A stretch of 48,411 nt of DNA, taken from a virus. Made by a program: the position numbers and the translations under genes. Of this stretch, positions 1-9,100 are shown piece after piece. Under the pieces are notes generated by a model. It made no database searches. It saw only the letters and a list, made by a program, of their open reading frames with translations, and had not been told where the DNA came from. The stretch covers positions 1-48,411 of IMG/VR virus record IMGVR_UViG_3300021085_000054; one strand, written 5' to 3'. How positions within the stretch are numbered: position 1 is the first letter of the stretch; each line of letters starts with the position of its first letter.

Positions 1-1
1 T

Positions 2-661
2 AATGATCTAGCGTTTGGATCGGATATAACAGCCCCAACTTCTAATAGACATAGAAGATTCGATGCCACTAATGGTATTGTAGCTGGTGATGTTACTGCA
101 GTTGCTGCAGCTGACAAACTTAGCTATGGTGCTCTTGTTGACTTAAAAGCTTACGCTAAAGACAACTACATTAGAGGTTTAAGAGGAGCTGGAAATGACG
201 AGACGTATCACTTGTTTGTGACACCTCAAGTTATGGCTGACCTAAAACTTGATTCAGATTTTCTTGCTAACGTAAGACAGGCTGGAGTAAGAGGACCAGG
301 TTCAAGCTTATTCGCAGGTTCTTCAAGCCTAATGGTTGACGGTATTATGATCCACGAGTTCAGACATGTGTTTAACACAAACGGAGCTACAAGTGGAGCA
401 TCAGGTAATGCTGGTTCAGCTGGATACAAATGGGGCGCTAACGCAGACGTTAACGGTTCCGCATGTATCTTTGCAGGTGCACAAGCACTAGCAATGGCTG
501 ACATTGGTGTACCAGAAATAGTTGAAGACACATTTGACTATGGCAACCAAAACGGTATTTCAATAGGTAAGATATTCGGTCTTAAGAAGCCAGTTTATCA
601 TTCAGACGTTTCTGGTCAGAATGAAGACTTCGGTGTAATAAGATTAGATGTAGCTTATTAA
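2..661 (+). CDS. Major capsid protein, N4-gp56 family, C-terminal part (5' end cut by window)
   Basis: This reading frame is open from the first bases, so the N-terminus lies outside the window and 219 residues remain. It forms the icosahedral head shell. What is seen is a family-like pattern: a core segment FVTPQVMADLKLD, then a segment around SSLFAGSSSLMVDG followed by IMIHEFRHV, and a terminal block beginning FDYGNQNGISIGKIFGLKK and ending in FGVIRLDVAY. These match the C-terminal half of N4-gp56-type capsid proteins, which have the HK97 fold. A TTG at 212 is in frame but is an internal leucine, not a start, because coding sequence continues upstream of it. A stem-loop follows directly downstream, and virion genes continue on the same strand. 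The family call is from recalled motif similarity and was not searched. Confidence 0.88.
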   Translation, partial: NDLAFGSDITAPTSNRHRRFDATNGIVAGDVTAVAAADKLSYGALVDLKAYAKDNYIRGLRGAGNDETYHLFVTPQVMADLKLDSDFLANVRQAGVRGPGSSLFAGSSSLMVDGIMIHEFRHVFNTNGATSGASGNAGSAGYKWGANADVNGSACIFAGAQALAMADIGVPEIVEDTFDYGNQNGISIGKIFGLKKPVYHSDVSGQNEDFGVIRLDVAY

Positions 662-675
662 TTGTGGTATATTTT

Positions 676-700
676 ATAGGTGGCTGTTATGGCCACCTAT
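676..700 (+). terminator. Stem-loop after the capsid gene (attenuator or weak terminator)
   Basis: A perfect 9-bp stem (676-684 pairing with 692-700) closes a 7-base loop between the capsid stop codon and the next ribosome binding site. The stem has five G-C pairs. There is no T-run after it, only ATTTA, so it is not a classical intrinsic terminator. It could partly terminate, or protect the 3' end of the abundant capsid mRNA. The next gene's Shine-Dalgarno (AAGGAG, 705-710) starts five bases later. Confidence 0.6.
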
Positions 701-718
701 ATTTAAGGAGTAAAAATT

Positions 719-994
719 ATGTGGATAGTAGCAGACGAAGATAAGTATGTAGCTTCTACTTGGGGCGCGGTTGTTAGATTAACAGCTGGAGAACCTAAAG
801 AAGTAGGACATGAATTAGGCATACTCTGTTTACAAAATGGATGCACGGAGGTCAAAAGAGCTAGAAATGACAAAGGTCAATTACAAGCGGACGATCCATC
901 TACACCAGAAGTAAACGAGGCGTATGACGGTGGCGTAGCGCCAACTAAAAAAAAGAAAGCTCCTACTAAGAAGAAAGTAGTAGCAAAAAAGTAA
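719..994 (+). CDS. Small protein with lysine-rich tail, function unknown
   Basis: A 91-residue protein with a strong Shine-Dalgarno (AAGGAG, 705-710) eight bases before its ATG. The first 60 residues look like a small mixed globular domain (WGAVVRLTAGEPKEVGHELG). The last 20 are almost all lysine, alanine, proline and threonine, giving a strongly basic tail. It sits between the capsid protein and the adaptor. A basic tail in this place would suit contact with packaged DNA or a head-completion role, but that is inference. I do not recognise a family. Confidence 0.75.
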   Translation: MWIVADEDKYVASTWGAVVRLTAGEPKEVGHELGILCLQNGCTEVKRARNDKGQLQADDPSTPEVNEAYDGGVAPTKKKKAPTKKKVVAKK

Positions 995-1003
995 GGATAA
1001 ATT

Positions 1004-1732
1004 ATGGCAGGGACACTGACAGGCGCTAACTTATTAAGCAGGATTAAAGACACTCTACAGGACACTACTAGTGTTAGATGGCCTGAAGCTGAATTAATTA
1101 GATATATAAACGATGCACAAAGAGAGATTGTAAACTTTAGACCCGAGTCTTCAGCTACAACAACAAATGTACAACTTACAACGGGTACAAAACAAACATT
1201 ACCTAGTGCGGGCCTTAGGCTAATTAAAGTAGTAAGGAACATGTCTGCAGCAGGTGGAAGTGCTACAGGTAAAAGAGCAATAAGAATTGTTAACCCAGAT
1301 ATTTTAAATACCCAAGAACCAGATTGGCATGATCCAACTGTTTCTGGAGATGCAGCTCATACTACTATAGTCAAACACTATATGTTTGATGAAGACGACC
1401 CAAGAAACTATTATGTTTATCCTGGCGTAGCGGGTAACGCATTTGTAGAAGTTGTTTATTCAGCTTCCCCAACTGATTTAACAGCTACTAGTAGCACTAT
1501 TGGGGTAGACGATATTTATGCAAATGCAATTATAGATTTTGTCTTGTATAGAGCGTACATGAAAGATGCAGAATACGCAGGTAACGCACAAAGAGCGCAA
1601 AACCATTACCAATTATTTACTTCTAGTATTGGACAAGGCGGACAAGCTCAGACTTTATTAGACCCAAATAACGATCAAGTATCTAACATAGGCGCTGTTC
1701 CAAAGGTGATGACACAACAGCAAGGTAGGTAG
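1004..1732 (+). CDS. Head-tail adaptor protein (DUF6682/SU10-adaptor-like)
   Basis: A 242-residue protein whose N-terminus (LLSRIKDTLQDTTSVRWPEA, then LIRYINDAQREIVNFRP) has the helical pattern of phage adaptor proteins that sit under the portal: a helix, a W-x-x-x-E-L turn, then an N-D-A-Q-R-E helix. The rest is beta-rich with a variable insertion. Such adaptors form a 12-fold ring joining portal and tail. The gene begins 10 bases after the previous stop, with AAGGA about seven bases before ATG, and is followed two bases later by another connector-like gene. The family call is from recalled resemblance of the N-terminal 50 residues; the structural role is fairly secure from context. Confidence 0.7.
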   Translation: MAGTLTGANLLSRIKDTLQDTTSVRWPEAELIRYINDAQREIVNFRPESSATTTNVQLTTGTKQTLPSAGLRLIKVVRNMSAAGGSATGKRAIRIVNPDILNTQEPDWHDPTVSGDAAHTTIVKHYMFDEDDPRNYYVYPGVAGNAFVEVVYSASPTDLTATSSTIGVDDIYANAIIDFVLYRAYMKDAEYAGNAQRAQNHYQLFTSSIGQGGQAQTLLDPNNDQVSNIGAVPKVMTQQQGR

Positions 1733-1734
1733 AT

Positions 1735-2409
1735 GTGGCGGCTTACTCTTCTTTAGTTAAAGAAGTTTTACCTTACGTACCTTTATGCCCAGACTCTTTA
1801 GTTGAACAAAACATAAGAGCTGCAGCAATAGAGTTCTGCGAAAGATCAAAAGCTTATATTTTAGATATGGACCCGTTTAACACGATTGCGGGTGTGTATG
1901 AATACGACTTTGATATTCCTACTGGAACAGAAGTACATCAAGTTTTGTATATGACCCATGACGGAAAAGACATGGATCCGATAAGCCCTCGTAGCCTAGA
2001 ACTAAACTATCCAGACTGGAGAGATAGAAAAGGCAACCCCCATGTGTATTTACAAAAAACCCCTAGTACATTTTGGATAGTACCTGTAGCAAGTGGCTCT
2101 AAACAAGTTATCGCAAGTGTGGCACTTAAACCTAGTAGGACTTCAAATAATGTAGATACTACTATATCTAATCAATACAGAGACGCTATTATATACGGTG
2201 CTTTATATAGACTTCTTCGTATGCCAAGTAGGGAATGGTCTGACGTAGGCGCAGCTCAAGAATATTTATATCAGTTTAATTTAGAAATAACACAAGCGGA
2301 ACTAAGGGCCCGAGGCGGAGACCTAGGCGTAAAAAGAACAGTTAAGTACAAAGGAATAGGATTACCAAGGAGACGGTATGGAAAGTACGGAAAGGAGATC
2401 GACTACTGA
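1735..2409 (+). CDS. Putative head-tail connector or tail-completion protein
   Basis: A 224-residue protein starting at a GTG. An ATG two bases upstream is in another frame. The start overlaps the previous gene's terminal AAGGTAGGTAG, which provides the ribosome binding site. The N-terminus (VKEVLPYVPLCPDS, then IRAAAIEFCERS) resembles small phage connector proteins with an initial helix pair, and a beta-rich middle follows (FWIVPVAS, KQVIASVALKP). The C-terminus is basic (RRRYGKYGKE). Position between the adaptor and the internal-protein block supports a neck role. I cannot assign a named family with confidence. Confidence 0.6.
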   Translation: MAAYSSLVKEVLPYVPLCPDSLVEQNIRAAAIEFCERSKAYILDMDPFNTIAGVYEYDFDIPTGTEVHQVLYMTHDGKDMDPISPRSLELNYPDWRDRKGNPHVYLQKTPSTFWIVPVASGSKQVIASVALKPSRTSNNVDTTISNQYRDAIIYGALYRLLRMPSREWSDVGAAQEYLYQFNLEITQAELRARGGDLGVKRTVKYKGIGLPRRRYGKYGKEIDY

Positions 2410-2812
2410 GTTACCTAAATATACCGACATACGAAAATGTTGGGATAGGGTAAGGTCAGGTATAGTTGACATACTTAAAGCAAACCCGCTTTTAACTTTT
2501 ATTCCTGAAGATGTTTACAGCGAATGTGTAAACGAAAGAGCCTTTCTTTACACTTCTTCTGTAGGTTTTTTGGTGTTGACTGTAGAGGTTGATACGTTTA
2601 CAAAAGACAAGACATTACTGCTATGGATAGCGTATACTTATGATAAAGGAGGCCATAATTGGTTGGCCCACGATGAATGGTTTAACGACTTAGCAAAAGA
2701 AGCAGGTTGTAAGTATCTCGAAGCGAGATCACGAGTTCCCGAAATGGAATCGTACACAAAGCAAATAGGCTGGGAGTTAGACACACGAATTTATAGGAAA
2801 AATGTTAAATGA
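2378..2812 (+). CDS. GNAT-like protein in the virion operon
   Basis: A 144-residue protein starting at ATG 2378, inside the end of the previous gene by 32 bases. AAGGAG at 2367-2372 sits five bases before this ATG, and no other in-frame start follows soon, so the overlap looks real. The layout is like a compact acetyltransferase fold: a strand GFLVLTVEV, a strand LLLWIAYTY, a helix WFNDLAKEAG, a strand KYLEARSR, then YTKQIGWELDTRIYRK, which resembles the end of GNAT domains. An intact acetyl-CoA loop (Q/R-x-x-G-x-G/A) is not obvious; YDKGGHNW occupies that place. It may be a structural relative rather than an active enzyme. It overlaps the next gene by ATGA. Confidence 0.55.
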   Translation: MESTERRSTTELPKYTDIRKCWDRVRSGIVDILKANPLLTFIPEDVYSECVNERAFLYTSSVGFLVLTVEVDTFTKDKTLLLWIAYTYDKGGHNWLAHDEWFNDLAKEAGCKYLEARSRVPEMESYTKQIGWELDTRIYRKNVK

Positions 2813-3387
2813 GCAGTAAACCTAAAGCATCAGAGTATCAGGCAAGCGAACAAGAAAAAGCGCTTGCTTCTACTTCTTTAGCTGAAAAAAAGTATTTTCA
2901 AGAAAAATATTTACCTAAACTAACTGAACTAAGGGATAGAAGTAGTAATGAAAACTATGAAGGAGTAGCAACGGGTCGTGCGCAAGCCGACACAATGCAG
3001 GCTTTATCTAGACCCAGTCTACAAGCTGCGCAATCTGTAGATACCTCTGCGGATTTGGCTTCAGCAGCAGGCGCGCAAGCTTTGCAAGGTAGAGCCCAAG
3101 GTTTGATGGCTAAGCGTGGCGACCAAGTAAATGTTCTAAAAAATGCTAGGGGTATGCAAGCCGATGCCCAACAGGGTTTATCAAGAGCAGCACGAATAGA
3201 ATCTACAAAACAATTACAGTTTGCTAAAGCTAAACAAGCCAGAAGAAATGCAAATTTCGCAGTAGTTACTGATCTGTCCTATGGGGTTGTTGATAGAGAT
3301 AGAGAAAACAAAGGGGGTTTTTTTGGTCCTGACAGCGTATTTGGCAAAAAGACTGAGGAATCTACTACTACCAAGGACGATGACTGA
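2809..3387 (+). CDS. Putative internal virion protein, small, alanine/glutamine-rich helical
   Basis: A 192-residue protein whose start overlaps the preceding stop (ATGA, 2809-2812), indicating translational coupling. It is rich in Ala, Gln, Lys and Ser and nearly all helical in appearance (residues 1-145, for example SLAEKKYFQEKYLPKL and ARGMQADAQQGLSRAARIE), with a disordered acidic end. No cysteine is seen. Such proteins between the connector and large ejection proteins are usually internal core or ejection components in short-tailed phages (compare T7 gp14 to gp16 by position only). There is no family match that I can name. Confidence 0.55.
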   Translation: MSSKPKASEYQASEQEKALASTSLAEKKYFQEKYLPKLTELRDRSSNENYEGVATGRAQADTMQALSRPSLQAAQSVDTSADLASAAGAQALQGRAQGLMAKRGDQVNVLKNARGMQADAQQGLSRAARIESTKQLQFAKAKQARRNANFAVVTDLSYGVVDRDRENKGGFFGPDSVFGKKTEESTTTKDDD

Positions 3388-3977
3388 TGTTATATGAAAC
3401 CCTATATGCCGGAACGCAAACTATGCGAGACTATAATAGGTCTGCGCAAACTGACTCTATATCTAATTTACCAAACGTAAAAGACCCCGAAGCTACTTTT
3501 GCTGGTATTACTAGACAAGATTACATGAGTTATGTAGATAATTTTAGAGGTTTTGAAGAAAAATTATTAGGGTTAACTGACGACGATTCTTTAAGACAAA
3601 GAGCTGTAGAAGATCAGAAAAAACAAAACGAAATAGCTACACAAGTACAACAAAGAAATGCAGAAAGGTATGGCGGTGCTGGGTTGTCTAACGCTCAACG
3701 TCAACAACAACAAGCAACAGCACAAAGAGGTGGGCAGTTAGGTATAACTAATACATCTAATAATGCTAGAGTACAACAACGAGAAATAAACAATGCTTTG
3801 ATAAATGAATTAATAGGTATTGGACAGGGTGTTAATCAAAGTTCTATGGCTGGATTAGGTGATGCATCTGCTATGTCATCACAAAGAGCAGCAGCTTATA
3901 AAAACGCAAAAGCTCAACACCATAGTAATATGGTTGGGTTAGGCGGGGCTCTAATAGGCGCAGCTTTAGGTATTTAA
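3387..3977 (+). CDS. Putative internal virion or ejection protein with glycine-rich hydrophobic C-terminus
   Basis: A 196-residue protein whose ATG overlaps the upstream stop (TGATG). It is glutamine-rich, with a helical middle (DQKKQNEIATQVQQRNAERY), and ends in a short hydrophobic, glycine-rich segment (MVGLGGALIGAALGI) that could insert in a membrane. T7 gp14, which reaches the outer membrane on ejection, has a similar general plan: small, helical, with a hydrophobic segment. That comparison is by size, composition and gene order, not by detectable homology. Confidence 0.5.
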   Translation: MLYETLYAGTQTMRDYNRSAQTDSISNLPNVKDPEATFAGITRQDYMSYVDNFRGFEEKLLGLTDDDSLRQRAVEDQKKQNEIATQVQQRNAERYGGAGLSNAQRQQQQATAQRGGQLGITNTSNNARVQQREINNALINELIGIGQGVNQSSMAGLGDASAMSSQRAAAYKNAKAQHHSNMVGLGGALIGAALGI

Positions 3978-3978
3978 T

Positions 3979-6180
3979 ATGGCAAAAGAAAGAGTAGGAT
4001 TATTAGGTAGGATAGGCGAGGCATTTGGACCTACATATGGTGAGCAGCGTCAGTCTTTAGCTTTAAAAGAAGATAAACGACTCAGTAACCTTAGAGATGA
4101 TACTGAGTTAACCAATTATCTACAGTCTAATAAGATTGTTGATAATAAAGGTAACTTTGTTATATCTAATACAGAACAAGGCCCTCAAGACACGGGGTTA
4201 CAAAATCTTTTATCTAAACCCCAGAGACCTTATGCGTTAAACATAGCAAATGCTACAAATTCCATAGGAACTTATAAAACTACTGACGGGAAAGAAGCAA
4301 AAGGTAAAGTAGCAGGGTTTGTGCAAAATGAAGACAAGACAGTAAGCCTTATCATACAAAGGCCTGATGGTAAGTTTGGACCTAAAACATGGTTTTCATC
4401 TGAAGATGAAAATGACCAAGTAGTAAAAATGACTCCAGGCGAGTTTAAAGATTTTATGACTCAAAACTACAGGGCTATAGATTCTAGAGTAAAACCTAAT
4501 AGAGGAGAGTCTGAATCTAATCAACCCCAAATAGATGAAATCGGCGTTCTTACTAATGAAATAGATAATGATAGTAATTTATCATTAGAAGAAAAACAAT
4601 CGGCTTTATTAGAGCTTACGCAATTAATAAGTCCATCAGTAGATAAAAGCGCAATAGATAATACAGACTTAGGGATTGATAAGGCTAAAAGCACAGACGG
4701 CTTATCTTTACCTATGGCTACTTTAGATACTTCTACCCCAGAAGCTCAAAAAGCTGGGGCTTTTGTAAACACTTTAACCCCGCAAAGTGTTTTAGCAGAC
4801 TCCGATATTGATACAGCAGTTCAGGGTTTAAGCGAAGGACGTTTTAGAAATACGTGGAAAGCTAAATGGAAACAAGCTCAAACTAACCTAGACAGGAATG
4901 AAAAAAATAGAAACAAAGATTTAGAAAAAAGAGATGGCAAGACCACTATAAAAACTACCAGAGATGACAAAAGGTACGAATCAGAAAAGGAAAGATGGGA
5001 AACTCAAAAATTAGATCTAATTAATCAAGTGCAAGAAAACATAAAAACAGATACAGCTTCTATCGAAAACGCACAAGCGGACGAAGAACAAAGAAAACTT
5101 TCTCGTAAACAGGCAATAGAAAAACAATTAGATAACCCTAACTTAACAGAAGCTAAACGAGAAGAACTACAAAAACAATACGATAGTTTCGATTCTAAAG
5201 TAAAAGTTACATCTAGTTTAGAAAATTATGAATTTACAGAGTTACCTACTTCAGCAGATGACAGCGAAGCATTTAATACTTGGTTTGAAACTAACAAAAA
5301 TACCTTAGAAAAAGCAGGTAAAGATGGCGACTTAGTTAATAAAGTAAAAGAAGTAATTACTAAGTTTGGTGTAGAAAGCGCAGAAGATATAAATAAAATA
5401 CCTTTTGACACACCCGAAGCAAACAATGTAAGTAGACTTACTATGGCAAATGTAATGGCCGGTAATGCTAGTGTTGATAAAGATGGTAGGGTACCAAATT
5501 ACTCAGCGCAACTCGCAGCCAATATGACTATATTCGATGCGTATGGTACACAAGCAAGAGCTCAAGCAAGTTTTGCACAGAGTACTATTACTTGGCAGAA
5601 TGGTCTAAGAGAGAGTTCAAGGGCGTTAGGTAATGAAGTTGTAAAATCTTATTCTAATATTGTAGACCTTCTGTACCCCTTTGATGCAGAAGAAAATAAA
5701 TTAGGTAAGCCAAATGACATAAGAACAATGGCACCTCGAATAAGAGAAGAACTTTTAAAAGTAGAATCGAACCCAACCACGCCTAAATTTACACCAGATG
5801 GTAAAGGTGGATATAAGATAGAAGGTGGTACTAAAGCTGGTAGAGACGCATCAAAAGACCTTGCAGGTATATTATTTGAAAGACTTGTACAAGCTAATGG
5901 TTCATCAGGCCCAAAAGACTGGTTTAAAGATGTGTTTACTAGAGGGGGAGAAAGTCCAGACTTAGGTCAAATATTAGACAGGGTGAGGTATACTAAAAAT
6001 TCACGAGGCCAAATAGATGAAATATTCTACGTGGGCGCTCAAGGCCAGACTTTAGATGGCAGTATTGAAATAGGCGGTCTTACTGGCGGGTTTGGCCAAG
6101 AAGGTTCTTACGTCCGTAACTTACTACTAGCTTATATAGCAGAGGATCCACGTGATATCGGAAAAGAGATTAAAAAATAA
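3979..6180 (+). CDS. Large putative internal virion protein with coiled coil
   Basis: A 733-residue protein, hydrophilic throughout, with no signal peptide or membrane segment. Residues about 290-410 are very rich in Lys, Glu, Gln and Arg, with heptad-like spacing, and probably form a coiled coil. The N-terminal 120 residues contain a small beta-rich region (AKGKVAGFVQNEDKTVSLI). The C-terminal 200 residues look globular. Its place, immediately before and overlapping the 1846-residue protein, fits a partner in the ejected core (like T7 gp15 beside gp16 by position). I recognise no catalytic motif. The Shine-Dalgarno is weak, so coupling to the preceding gene is likely. Confidence 0.55.
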   Translation: MAKERVGLLGRIGEAFGPTYGEQRQSLALKEDKRLSNLRDDTELTNYLQSNKIVDNKGNFVISNTEQGPQDTGLQNLLSKPQRPYALNIANATNSIGTYKTTDGKEAKGKVAGFVQNEDKTVSLIIQRPDGKFGPKTWFSSEDENDQVVKMTPGEFKDFMTQNYRAIDSRVKPNRGESESNQPQIDEIGVLTNEIDNDSNLSLEEKQSALLELTQLISPSVDKSAIDNTDLGIDKAKSTDGLSLPMATLDTSTPEAQKAGAFVNTLTPQSVLADSDIDTAVQGLSEGRFRNTWKAKWKQAQTNLDRNEKNRNKDLEKRDGKTTIKTTRDDKRYESEKERWETQKLDLINQVQENIKTDTASIENAQADEEQRKLSRKQAIEKQLDNPNLTEAKREELQKQYDSFDSKVKVTSSLENYEFTELPTSADDSEAFNTWFETNKNTLEKAGKDGDLVNKVKEVITKFGVESAEDINKIPFDTPEANNVSRLTMANVMAGNASVDKDGRVPNYSAQLAANMTIFDAYGTQARAQASFAQSTITWQNGLRESSRALGNEVVKSYSNIVDLLYPFDAEENKLGKPNDIRTMAPRIREELLKVESNPTTPKFTPDGKGGYKIEGGTKAGRDASKDLAGILFERLVQANGSSGPKDWFKDVFTRGGESPDLGQILDRVRYTKNSRGQIDEIFYVGAQGQTLDGSIEIGGLTGGFGQEGSYVRNLLLAYIAEDPRDIGKEIKK

Positions 6181-9100
6181 TGTTGCGGGTAGTCTCGCAG
6201 ATACAGACCCAGTACCAAGTGGGGCAGTAGCAAGTAGCCTAGCTGATGCGCCTGCAGCTCCTGAAATACAACCCTTAGATGACCCGATTAGGCTTTTTAA
6301 AGCAGCCGTAGCTACTGGTGTTTCTAACACAGCAGCTCAAGTTAGTAACTTTAATGCTTCTTTAGCTTCTCTTATGGGTAATGAATATGCCATGCAAGAT
6401 AGCTTAAATGAAGCCCAAAGAATACAAGCTTCTGGTGCTTATTACTTAGCAGATGCAGAAAACTTTGAACAGTTTTTAGATCAACCTACTTTTAGCGGGT
6501 TTATAAATCAGGCAATACAAGCAACAGGACAATTCGTTCCTTCTGCTGTAGCTAGTATAGGACTTGCTATGACAGGCGCTGGTGTTGGTGCGGGAGTAAC
6601 AGCAGCTGTAGGTAGAAAAGTAGGAACAAATGCACTAAAGAAAACTATTATCCCACAAAGCATAGCAGCAGACGCCACTACTAAGAAAGAGGTTCAAACT
6701 GTAATTAACAAATATGTAGGTATACAAAGCGCAAAAGCAAATAATAAAAAGACAGGTTTAACAATGAAACCTGAAGAAATGAAGATGATAGATAATCTTT
6801 ATGCCCATATTCGTAAAAAAAGAATAGGAACAGCTGCTAAGGCAGGGGCTCTTACTGGAGCAGGTTCCCAAGAACAAGTAATGGGACAAGGTATTGCTTT
6901 TGGAACTTATGCAGAACAAGGTATGACAGGAGCAGATTCTGCTTTTAAATCTGGGTTACAGGGTCTTGGGTTTGCTGCAATCGGTTTAGGCAGTGAGGTT
7001 GCTGTAGCTAAATCAGTTGGAAATGTAATTAAATCTAGACAGCCAAAAGGAATTAATACATTTCAAGATGCTCCTATTATGAGTAAAAGAAGTAGGATAG
7101 CCCAGGTTGCAGGAACAACTGCAGTAGCTGAAGGGCTAGCAGAAGCAGGACAAGAAGAATTGTCCGTACAACAAAAATTTAGAATAGACGAAGATTACAC
7201 GAGGTCTATGGCGAACTTAGATAGGGCCAACGCTTTGTTTGCCGGGTTCTTCGGTGGCATAGGCGTAGGTACTGCAATAGGTACACCTTCCGCTATAGCT
7301 GGAAAAAGCTATGATATGACAAAACAAGGTTACGAAATTAGAGCTCAAGCTGATTTTGATGCAAGAGTGGGTACAGTATTACCAGAAAGCAAAGATTCTT
7401 TATTAGATCAGTTTGAAGCTATGGATCTTTCTAGCATAAACAAAGACGCGGTGTGGGTAGTAGAAGCTAACAGAAAAACTATGGGTGAGATAGAGTCAGA
7501 CCTACAGAACAAATACCCTACTATGGAAGTTGTAGACATAAACAAAGTAGGAACCTTGTATACAACCAATCCTGAAAAAGCAGAGTCTTTCGCAAACGTC
7601 ATGTCCTCTAACGTTCTTAACACTGACCTTTTAGATGGATGGTTAGCTAATAATCTTGGGTACACAAGAGCAAGAGCAGCTGGAGACACTATTGCCGTTA
7701 GTGTAGTAAGCCCTAAAGGTAATGTGATATGGGAACAGTCTGTTACAAGAGAGGGAGAAGCAGATGCTATAGCAGCAGGTGAAGCGGTAGCTAATAAAAC
7801 TCCAGGATATGAAGTAAAAAGTAGGCCTTTAGAAGATGTCGTAGGCGAACGTATGCAAGATGAAGGCTTAGATGAAAACGAACAACAAGATTCGTTTATG
7901 AACGAAGAACAAGAATTAGCTAATCTTTATAATATTACTGAAGAACCCACTCCTGTAGAAGAAGGCAGAGGGTCTTTTCTTAACCCAATAACTCCTAGGC
8001 AAAGCAAAAAAAATAAAGCGCGTAAACAAGTTTGGGCTATACCCTCTACAGACATAACTTATGATGGAGGCTTAGTAGAAGAAGCTAAAGCGCTTGTGCC
8101 TGAACAGTTTGAAAGAGAGTTTGAAGATAATGTAAATAGAAAAAGATATTCAGAAAGCTTGTTAAAATCTTTTGTAGCCGAAAATGTAAATGATACTACC
8201 GGTGCTTTTTATAAAATAAATGAAAACACAGATAGGGGTGGGTTTAATTTAATTAAATATAATATGGGCTATCAAGGGGGCGTTAGTCAACCTTCCACTG
8301 TAGATATAACTAAAAGCATAAATCTTGCAAAAAAAAGAGGCTATGGCAGTAGGTTTCAGATAGAAACGCCAGAGTCTAAGGGGCCACAAAACATAGATAT
8401 GCCTACTTTAGTAAATCAAGGCAGAGTGTTAGCTAGGCGCTATAAAGAACCTGCATCTCCAGGAGATTTAGGTAGCGCTTTAAGCGGATTTGCTTTTATT
8501 TTAGGAGCTATGGAAGGTAATTACAGTCTTACCTATGATGGCAAACTAATAAGTGATGAAACTCTTAAAGACCCTGGAGCTTTTATTTATACGAAAAACA
8601 AAGGCAAAGATAAATACACTTTACAGGATTTACAAAGGGGGCAACAAAGTTCGGTTACAACTAAAGAGTTTGACCCTAGCTTTGACCCTAATACAGATAT
8701 ATCATCTCAAGAACAGAATAGAAGTAGAAAAGTAAGTAGGCCTTTAGAAAACGAACAAGGCGAAGTTTTAAGTGGGCCTAATGTAGCAACAGAAGTAACA
8801 GTTGGCCAAGGTAAAGTAGAAGTCGGAGAAACAGAAGGGGCGACAGAACCTACCCCAGATCAAAGAGCAGAAGATGAATATAACAGACGTCTATTTAAGA
8901 ATCCCTATGCTAAAGGTTCAAGTAAACCAGGAGGGCCTAAGCCAGGTATATCTTTTACTAGCACTGTTGAACAACACCTAGACGCTACTTTTATACAAGA
9001 CTTTAAACGTATAGCTGCTACTAAGTTAGGGCTAAATAGATCGTATAAGGTTTTTAGCACTACAGAGGATATTACATCTGAAGCATTAGAAGGCGATACA

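Noticed and set aside
2399-2420. AAGGAG at 2393-2398 as the ribosome site for a later start of the GNAT-like gene
   Set aside because: No in-frame ATG, GTG or TTG follows within useful distance; the ATG at 2378 has its own AAGGAG five bases upstream.
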